Shown here piece by piece: positions 13,750 through 19,573 of a DNA stretch of 19,573 nucleotides. The stretch is from positions 1 through 19,573 of the forward strand of contig CAYPBJ010000036.1 in the NCBI GenBank assembly GCA_964408945.1. Direction: 5' to 3'. This stretch comes from VMCP01 sp964408945. Its GTDB lineage: Bacteria; Bacteroidota; Bacteroidia; NS11-12g; UBA955. Position 1 is the first letter of the stretch. Every line of letters starts with the position of its first letter. Both the position numbers and the translations under genes were made by a program. The notes under the pieces were generated by a model. The model had not been told where the DNA came from. It saw nothing but the letters and a program-made list of their open reading frames with translations, and did not search any database.

Positions 13750-15990
13750 ATGGCGCTGCTTGACGGGGAAGTTTATGAAGCTTATCGGACAGAACTACTG
13801 AACCGATACCGTCAACTTTTGCGCACCTTGGGAAAAAGAATAACCAAGGAAAAATCTGCTAAAATTCGGGAAGCCTTTGATTTTGCAGCACGTGCACATG
13901 AAGGAACCTTCCGAAAAAGTGGTGAACCCTATATTTTTCACCCGTTGGCTGTTGCACAAATTGCAGTAGGCGAATTGGGACTAGGGTCAACGTCGGTTAT
14001 TTCTGCTCTTCTGCACGATGTAGTGGAAGACACCGACGTTACTCTAGATGAAATTGAACGCAGATTCGGACCCAAAGTAGCAGATATCATCAACGGATTA
14101 ACTAAGATTTCCGTAGTTTTTGAAGCTGTTGACAATTCGAGCATACAAGCGGAGAATTTCAAAAAAATGCTCCTCACTCTTGGGGAAGATCTCAGGGTGA
14201 TTCTGATCAAGCTTTGCGATCGTTTGCACAACATGAGAACCTTGGGTTCCGTCTCTGAAAACACCAAACTGAAAATTGCTTCGGAGACTATGTATATTTA
14301 TGCTCCATTGGCACACAGATTGGGTTTGAATGCCATCAAAACCGAAATGGAAGACCTAGCCTTGAAGTTTACTGATCCGACAGTATACAGAGATATATCC
14401 TCAAAAATTGCAGAATCTAAACTTAGCAGGCAACGATACATCAGGGAGTTCATAGAACCTATTAAGGAAACCTTGAATGCATCAGGTTTAAATATTCACG
14501 AAATTAAAGGTAGGCCAAAGAGTATTTATAGCATCAATAGAAAGATGCAACAACAAGGCATACCTTTTGAGGAAGTTTTCGATGCTTTTGCTATTCGCAT
14601 TATTGTTGATTCACCCATAAATCAAGAGAAAACAGACTGTTGGCGTGTGTACAGTATCATTTCCGATAGTTATCAAACACATGAATCTAGGCTTAGAGAT
14701 TGGCTAAGCAGACCCAAGAACAACGGATATTCGGCGCTCCATACCACAGTATTAGGTCCTAAAGGAAGATGGGTTGAGGTTCAAATTCGTTCCAAAAGAA
14801 TGGATGAAATAGCTGAACGCGGACTTGCTGCTCATTGGAGATACAAGGCAATTCACACCGAAGATGTAGCTCCTACCCCACAAGATCAGGCTTTCGATCA
14901 TTGGTTGGATGCCGTAAAAGATACATTAGACAATAATGATCTTTCAGCCCTTGATTTGGTCAATGAATTCAAGAATACTCTACTGGGCGAAGATATTTAT
15001 GTGTTTACTCCCAAAGGTGCCGTAAAATCACTCCCAATGGGCTCAATTGCCTTAGATTTTGGTTTTTCTATTCACACCGAGGTTGGATTAAAAACACTAG
15101 GAGCAAAAGTCAACAATAAACTGGTTCCTATCAGCCACGAGCTAAAAAATGGAGATATTGTTGAAATTTTAACCACCACTAAATTCAGAGCAAATCAACA
15201 TTGGTTGGGATTAGTTAAAACTGGACGTGCAAAATCTAAAATTCGTGAGTATTTAAGAGACGAAAAAACCAAACAATCTGGACGAGGACGTCAAATCATG
15301 GAACGTATGTTCCAAAAACATGCCTTAAATTTTACCGATAAAAACATCAAATTACTCAATAAACATTACGGTTATTCACATAGCAGCGAATTCTTTCATG
15401 CGGTTGCTGATGGACAAATACGAATGAATAAAGAGCTTTTATTTGAAATTCTCCAAAAAGACAAATCCAAAGAAATAGTTCTTGCCCCAACTAAAGAAGG
15501 TACCAATAAAGCCGGTGAAAGCAAGAGAAAAAAAGCTGCTCAGATTGTTTTCGGTGAAGATTATGACCTACCCTATTCATTGGCAAAATGTTGCAATCCT
15601 CTGCCAGGAGAACCAATTTTTGGGTTTATAACCGTTGGTGAAGGTGTTAAAATACACAGAACCACCTGTCCAAATGCTTCCAAGTTAATGAGTCAATATG
15701 GCTACAGAATCATTCCTGCAACTTGGAGATCTGTATATGAAACTGCCTTTGATGCACACATTTCTGTGAGAGGTATAGATGACGTAGGAATTGTAAGTAA
15801 AATTGCGGATATCATCTCAAAAGACATGGAAGTTAACATGAAGAGCATCAACATAAAGGCTAATGATGACGGTACTTTTGGTGGGCAAATTGAAGTATTG
15901 GTAAGAAACTCTGAAGACTTACAACTGTTGTGCGATAGAATAAAAAGTACGCACAAGCACATTGAGGTAAGCAGAATTGATGGTAAATAA
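13750..15990 (+). CDS. Bifunctional (p)ppGpp synthetase/hydrolase, RelA/SpoT family
   Basis: A 746-aa long RSH enzyme that makes and degrades the stringent-response alarmone (p)ppGpp in the cytoplasm, probably on ribosomes. The HD hydrolase domain (about 30-180) retains R55, H64 (IFHPLAVA), H89-D90 (LLHDVVEDT) and D157 (KLCDRLHNMRTL). The synthetase domain (about 235-370) has GRPKSIYSI, D278 in FDAFAIRI, NNGYSALHTTV and E343 in VEVQIRS, so both activities look intact. The TGS domain is about 413-475 (DIYVFTPKGAVKSLPMGSIALDFGFSIH), the conserved-cysteine/zinc-finger region is about 609-643 (AKCCNPLPG, HRTTCPNA), and an ACT domain is about 670-740. The ATG is 1 nt after the peptidase stop. A hairpin terminator follows the stop. 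It is convergent with the atp operon. Confidence 0.95.
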   Translation: MALLDGEVYEAYRTELLNRYRQLLRTLGKRITKEKSAKIREAFDFAARAHEGTFRKSGEPYIFHPLAVAQIAVGELGLGSTSVISALLHDVVEDTDVTLDEIERRFGPKVADIINGLTKISVVFEAVDNSSIQAENFKKMLLTLGEDLRVILIKLCDRLHNMRTLGSVSENTKLKIASETMYIYAPLAHRLGLNAIKTEMEDLALKFTDPTVYRDISSKIAESKLSRQRYIREFIEPIKETLNASGLNIHEIKGRPKSIYSINRKMQQQGIPFEEVFDAFAIRIIVDSPINQEKTDCWRVYSIISDSYQTHESRLRDWLSRPKNNGYSALHTTVLGPKGRWVEVQIRSKRMDEIAERGLAAHWRYKAIHTEDVAPTPQDQAFDHWLDAVKDTLDNNDLSALDLVNEFKNTLLGEDIYVFTPKGAVKSLPMGSIALDFGFSIHTEVGLKTLGAKVNNKLVPISHELKNGDIVEILTTTKFRANQHWLGLVKTGRAKSKIREYLRDEKTKQSGRGRQIMERMFQKHALNFTDKNIKLLNKHYGYSHSSEFFHAVADGQIRMNKELLFEILQKDKSKEIVLAPTKEGTNKAGESKRKKAAQIVFGEDYDLPYSLAKCCNPLPGEPIFGFITVGEGVKIHRTTCPNASKLMSQYGYRIIPATWRSVYETAFDAHISVRGIDDVGIVSKIADIISKDMEVNMKSINIKANDDGTFGGQIEVLVRNSEDLQLLCDRIKSTHKHIEVSRIDGK

Positions 15991-15993
15991 AAA

Positions 15994-16016
15994 AGGCCAC
16001 CCTTGTGAGGCGGCCT
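15994..16016. terminator. Hairpin terminator between relA/spoT and the atp operon
   Basis: AGGCC-A-CC ... GG-C-GGCCT forms a stem of 5 plus 2 bp with one mismatch and a loop of about 7 nt. On the minus strand it is followed by TTTTTTATTT, a good intrinsic terminator for the atp genes. On the plus strand it follows the relA/spoT stop by 3 nt but has only a weak T-tract (AATATAGTTTT). It is probably used in both directions. Confidence 0.8.
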
Positions 16017-16037
16017 AATATAGTTTTATTGATAATC

Positions 16038-16913
16038 TTATCCTTCTAAAGCTGCAACTCCACCCACAATTTCTGAAATCTCGCGTGTAATTGCTGCTTG
16101 TCGCGCTTGGTTGTAGGCCAACTTCAACGCTTTAAGAAGTTCTCCTGCATTTTCAGTTGCTTTATCCATGGCAACCATACGTGCACCGTGTTCTGAAGCC
16201 AAAGAATCTAGAATGGCTCTAAAAACCTGTGTTTTCAAACTGCGAGGAATCAAATCTTCCAAGATTGCCACTTTTGAAGGTTCAAAAATATAATCTGACT
16301 GAACATTGCTGCTTGAAGCCGCTTTTGCAACGGGCAACAAAGATTCATTCTTCAAAATTTGAGTTGCGGCATTCTTGAATTGATTGTAAATCACTTCAAC
16401 TTTATCAGTATCGCCTGACAAAAATCTGTTTATCAAGGTTTGAGCAAAGGCAAAAACCGATTCAGAATTGGCAGTTAACAACAAACTAACGTACTCAGTA
16501 TTGACTGAATAGCCCATTCGCTTTAAACTTTCTGCTCCTTTTTTACCGATACACAACAATTCTACCTTATTGCTCTTAACCAAAGAGGAGTAATCGTTTT
16601 CTAACAAGGCTCTTGTGCGTTTTACCACATTCGCATTGAAAGCACCACATAAACCACGATCACTGGTAATAACCACTAAGGTTACTTTTTGAAGCTCCCT
16701 TTGATGGAAATAACCGGCCAATTTTTCATCGTCGGCACTTTCTTGAAGATTCGACATGATGCCTTGCAATTTCAAAGCATAAGGACGCATACGAACAATT
16801 GCATCGCTCGCTTTACGCAATTTCGTTGCACTCACCAACTTCATAGCTTTAGTAATCTGCTGTGTGCTGATGGTAGACGAAATTCTTGCCCTGATTTCTT
16901 TTTGATTCGACAT
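16038..16913 (-). CDS. atpG: F1F0 ATP synthase gamma subunit
   Basis: Central rotor shaft of the F1 sector, 291 aa, on the cytoplasmic side of the inner membrane. It shows the N-terminal coiled-coil start STQQITKAMKLVSATKLRKA, the central SDRGLCGAFNANV (84-96), and the C-terminal helix with MDKATENAGEL and YNQARQAAITREISEIVGG that sits in the alpha3beta3 bore. The length matches the family. It is the last gene of the atpF-atpH-atpA-atpG unit, 19 nt after atpA, and ends just before the terminator hairpin. No beta or epsilon gene follows. Confidence 0.97.
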   Translation of the reverse strand: MSNQKEIRARISSTISTQQITKAMKLVSATKLRKASDAIVRMRPYALKLQGIMSNLQESADDEKLAGYFHQRELQKVTLVVITSDRGLCGAFNANVVKRTRALLENDYSSLVKSNKVELLCIGKKGAESLKRMGYSVNTEYVSLLLTANSESVFAFAQTLINRFLSGDTDKVEVIYNQFKNAATQILKNESLLPVAKAASSSNVQSDYIFEPSKVAILEDLIPRSLKTQVFRAILDSLASEHGARMVAMDKATENAGELLKALKLAYNQARQAAITREISEIVGGVAALEG

Positions 16914-16932
16914 AATGGTTCGAAATCGTTAA

Positions 16933-18513
16933 TTAAGCTGAATAATTCTTAGCTAATTCTGCGCCTACAGATTCAAGAACTTTGGTAACATTATCATCAA
17001 TCTTACCAGCCTTCAATGAATCTAATACGTCTTTATGTTTATTTTCAAGATATTCAACATAAGCAACCTCAAACTCACGAACACGATTCACAGGAATGGT
17101 ACGCAACAAGTTTTTAGTACCTAAGTAAATCATCGCAATTTGCTTTTCAACCGATTGAGGACTGAACTGTGCTTGTTTTAACATTTCAACGTTGCGTGAA
17201 CCTTTATCAAGTACAGACTTAGTAGCTGCATCCAAATCAGAACCGAATTTAGCAAACGCTTCCAATTCACGGTACTGAGCTTGGTCAAGCTTTAAAGTAC
17301 CCGCTACTTTCTTCATTGACTTGATTTGAGCATTACCTCCAACACGAGATACAGAAATACCCACGTTAATTGCAGGACGCACCCCTGAGTTAAACAAGTT
17401 AGATTCCAAGAATATTTGTCCGTCAGTAATTGAAATTACGTTTGTAGGAATATATGCAGAAACGTCACCCGCTTGTGTTTCAATGATAGGTAATGCTGTC
17501 AAAGATCCACCACCTTTTACTTTACCTGCCAAACTTGCTGGCAAATCATTCATTTTAGAAGTGATTTCATCGTTTGAATTCAATTTACAAGCACGCTCAA
17601 GAATACGACTATGCAAATAAAATACGTCACCAGGATATGCTTCACGCCCTGGAGGACGACGTAACAACAAAGAAACCTCACGGTAAGCTACTGCTTGCTT
17701 AGATAAATCATCGTATACAACCAATGCTGGCAAACCTAAGTCTCGGAAGTATTCACCAATGGCACAACCTGACATAGGAGCAAAGAACTGAAGCGGCGCT
17801 GGAGCTGATGCAGGAGCAGAAACCACTACTGTATAAGCCATAGCACCATTCTCTTCCAATGCTTTTACTACTTGTTTAACTGTAGACTCTTTCTGTCCAC
17901 AAGCTACATAAATACAATATACTGGCTTTCCAGCTTCGAAAAATTCTTTTTGATTGATGATGGTATCAAGTGCAATAGCAGTTTTACCGGTTTGACGGTC
18001 ACCAATGATCAACTCACGCTGTCCACGTCCAATAGGAATCATGGCATCAATCGCTTTGATACCCGTTTGTAAAGGTTCTGTAACTGGCTCACGGAACAAT
18101 ACACCTGGAGCTTTACGCTCAAGGGGCATTTCAAACATTTCGCCTTGAATAGGGCCTTTACCATCAATGGGCTCACCTAAAGCGTTTACAACACGCCCAA
18201 GCATTCCATGTCCAACATTCAATGAAGCGATTTTATTGGTTCTTTTAACCTTGTCACCTTCTTTGATATTGGTACTGCTACCCATCAAAACCGCACCTAC
18301 ATTGTCTTCTTCAAGGTTCAAAACTACGGCGCGAACACCGTTCTCGAATTCAACAAGCTCACCACTTTGAACTCCGAAAAGTCCATAAATACGAGCAATA
18401 CCGTCTCCAACTTGGAGTACAGTACCTACTTCTTCTAAACTTGCAGCACTGCTAAAACCTGAAATTTGGTCTTTTAAGATGCTGGATACTTCGTCTGGCC
18501 TGATTTGTGACAT
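16933..18513 (-). CDS. atpA: F1F0 ATP synthase alpha subunit
   Basis: Non-catalytic nucleotide-binding subunit of F1, 526 aa. Walker A GDRQTGKT is at 171-178, followed by VVYDDLSKQAVAYRE (265-279). The arginine finger R390 lies in SVSRVGG and completes the beta catalytic site. The segment at about 318-336 (TSKMNDLPASLAGKVKGGG) is slightly longer than in E. coli and resembles the Bacteroidota form of this protein. The start MSQIRPDEVSSIL fits the family. It begins 4 nt after the atpH stop. Confidence 0.98.
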   Translation of the reverse strand: MSQIRPDEVSSILKDQISGFSSAASLEEVGTVLQVGDGIARIYGLFGVQSGELVEFENGVRAVVLNLEEDNVGAVLMGSSTNIKEGDKVKRTNKIASLNVGHGMLGRVVNALGEPIDGKGPIQGEMFEMPLERKAPGVLFREPVTEPLQTGIKAIDAMIPIGRGQRELIIGDRQTGKTAIALDTIINQKEFFEAGKPVYCIYVACGQKESTVKQVVKALEENGAMAYTVVVSAPASAPAPLQFFAPMSGCAIGEYFRDLGLPALVVYDDLSKQAVAYREVSLLLRRPPGREAYPGDVFYLHSRILERACKLNSNDEITSKMNDLPASLAGKVKGGGSLTALPIIETQAGDVSAYIPTNVISITDGQIFLESNLFNSGVRPAINVGISVSRVGGNAQIKSMKKVAGTLKLDQAQYRELEAFAKFGSDLDAATKSVLDKGSRNVEMLKQAQFSPQSVEKQIAMIYLGTKNLLRTIPVNRVREFEVAYVEYLENKHKDVLDSLKAGKIDDNVTKVLESVGAELAKNYSA

Positions 18514-18517
18514 AATG

Positions 18518-19057
18518 TTATGCGATTTGAAGTTCTTTTTTTAATTTTTTGATCTGAGTAACTACCGTATTATCATAAATTTTTCCGTCAAACTCTACGG
18601 TAAGCCCACCTAGTAATTCTTTTTCAATTTTGGTGGTAAGTTCAACAGATTTTGCCTGGGTTTTATCAATAACGTAAGATTCAATTTGAGATAAAACGGT
18701 TTTATCTAATTCCACAGCTGAAGTTACTTCAACGGAAACAATTTGATTCTGTTTATTGTATTGTTTCAAAAACACTTTACCCATTGCAGGAATGTACGCT
18801 TCTCTGAATTTTGAAATCATCAAAGCATATAGGTTACGGGTTAATTCATTTGAAGATGCGAAAATCTTATCAATGGCATCTTTTTTTATAGCCATTTTAT
18901 ATAGAGGACTTTCCAAGAAGACTTGTAAATCTCTACTTGCATCTGTCAAATGGAGCATGTGCTCAATATCTTTTTTTACATCATTCAACACACCTCTCTC
19001 AACAGAAATGTCGAAAAGAGCTTTAGCGTATCTAGATGCAATTTTATATTCTGACAT
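18518..19057 (-). CDS. atpH: F1F0 ATP synthase delta subunit
   Basis: Peripheral stalk (OSCP-type) subunit, 179 aa, linking F1 alpha to subunit b. The N-terminal helical domain begins YKIASRYAKALFDISVERG. The C-terminal part contains VEVTSAVELD, LTTKIEKELLGGLTVEFDGKIYDNTV and the final KKLKKELQ, all typical of the family. It lies 6 nt after atpF and 4 nt before atpA, consistent with translational coupling within the operon. Confidence 0.95.
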   Translation of the reverse strand: MSEYKIASRYAKALFDISVERGVLNDVKKDIEHMLHLTDASRDLQVFLESPLYKMAIKKDAIDKIFASSNELTRNLYALMISKFREAYIPAMGKVFLKQYNKQNQIVSVEVTSAVELDKTVLSQIESYVIDKTQAKSVELTTKIEKELLGGLTVEFDGKIYDNTVVTQIKKLKKELQIA

Positions 19058-19063
19058 AATCCG

Positions 19064-19567
19064 TTATGCGCTAGCTTTTTGAGTTAAATCAGTCAGGTGG
19101 TGAGCAATCAGCTTTTGCTGTGCTTCATTATTTTCAAGTTTATCAGAAACCAATTTCTCTGCAATTTGAATAGAGAAACTAGCTACTTCTTTTTTCAATT
19201 CATCCATGGCAGCATTCTTCTGCTTGCTAATCTCATCATTGGCACGAGCAATGAGCTTTTTTGCTTCATCTTCTGCCGATGACTTAGCTTCGCCAATGAT
19301 TTTCTCGCGAATTTCACGTGCTTCTTTTAACATTGCATCACGTTCAGAACGCGCTTGCGCCAAAAGCTGCTCGTTTTCACCCTGCAAACGAGCCATTTCA
19401 GCTTTCGCTTGCTCGGCTTGAGTCAGTGCATTGTGAATCGTTTCTTCCCGTTCTGAAATTGAATTCAAAATGGGTTTCCATGCGAATTTACGCAAGATGA
19501 ACAACAGGATGGAGAACGTAAGTCCCATCCAAAATACCAAACCTATTGCGGGTGTTACTAATTGCAT
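19064..19567 (-). CDS. atpF: F1F0 ATP synthase b subunit
   Basis: Membrane-anchored peripheral stalk subunit, 167 aa. A single N-terminal transmembrane helix (about 8-26, IGLVFWMGLTFSILLFILR) precedes the conserved FAWKPI segment. A long charged coiled coil (about 38-150), rich in Glu, Ala, Lys and Gln, follows and would dimerise and contact delta. The start is ATG 19567, preceded by an A-run. Only 6 bases remain to the window edge, so atpE/atpB, expected upstream, are outside. Confidence 0.95.
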   Translation of the reverse strand: MQLVTPAIGLVFWMGLTFSILLFILRKFAWKPILNSISEREETIHNALTQAEQAKAEMARLQGENEQLLAQARSERDAMLKEAREIREKIIGEAKSSAEDEAKKLIARANDEISKQKNAAMDELKKEVASFSIQIAEKLVSDKLENNEAQQKLIAHHLTDLTQKASA

Positions 19568-19573
19568 TTTTTT

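Noticed and set aside
13750..15990. Possibility that the RSH enzyme is a one-way RelA with a dead hydrolase
   Set aside because: The HD-domain histidines and aspartates (H64, H89, D90, D157) and the synthetase residues (D278, E343) are all present, so a bifunctional enzyme is more likely.
1..19573. Search for CRISPR arrays, insertion sequences, tRNA/rRNA genes, phage genes or defence systems
   Set aside because: By eye I found no spaced direct repeats, transposase, inverted-terminal-repeat pairs, tRNA-like cloverleaf or defence-type domains. A covariance-model scan was not possible here.

Overview
The window looks like a chromosomal contig from a member of the Bacteroidota, probably a Flavobacteriales-like marine or freshwater bacterium. 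Three things support this. One protein carries a C-terminal type IX secretion sorting domain. Several genes are preceded by the Bacteroidota-type -7 box TAnnTTTG and lack Shine-Dalgarno sequences. The atpFHAG cluster is not followed by atpD/atpC, and the alpha subunit has the insert I associate with this phylum. The sequence is a draft scaffold: a run of exactly 100 Ns (12054-12153) interrupts it. I see no tRNA, rRNA, CRISPR array, insertion sequence or phage gene. No stretch longer than 300 bases lacks a gene.

Layout, left to right. (1) 20-2962, plus strand: a beta-CASP metallo-beta-lactamase RNA exonuclease-like protein, directly abutted by an exported alpha/beta hydrolase. (2) 2963-4039, minus strand: pdxA (vitamin B6 synthesis), whose stop codon touches the stop codon of the hydrolase gene. 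(3) 4144-7486, plus strand, divergent from pdxA: an unusual 901-residue tandem fusion of two D-Ala-D-Ala ligase-like modules, then a membrane-anchored two-PASTA protein. Both point to peptidoglycan. (4) 7583-11473, plus strand: a T9SS-secreted protein and, 3 nt later, a seven-heme c-type cytochrome lipoprotein with a TPR tail. (5) 11485-12053, plus strand: scoB, the beta subunit of a 3-oxoacid CoA-transferase, cut by the gap. A small single-span membrane protein on the minus strand is cut from the other side. (6) 12381-15990, plus strand: an M20 dipeptidase and a bifunctional RelA/SpoT enzyme, 1 nt apart. (7) 16038-19567, minus strand: atpG, atpA, atpH and atpF of the F-type ATP synthase, ending in a hairpin terminator shared with the convergent relA/spoT gene.

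Most of this is housekeeping content. The points that deserve a second look are these. The tandem ligase has lost different catalytic residues in each half. TAnnTTTG boxes lie only 3-9 nt before five start codons, which predicts leaderless or near-leaderless mRNAs. The multiheme lipoprotein is linked to a T9SS cargo gene. The scoB gene has no scoA beside it. I found no clear case of a wholly new multi-gene system.
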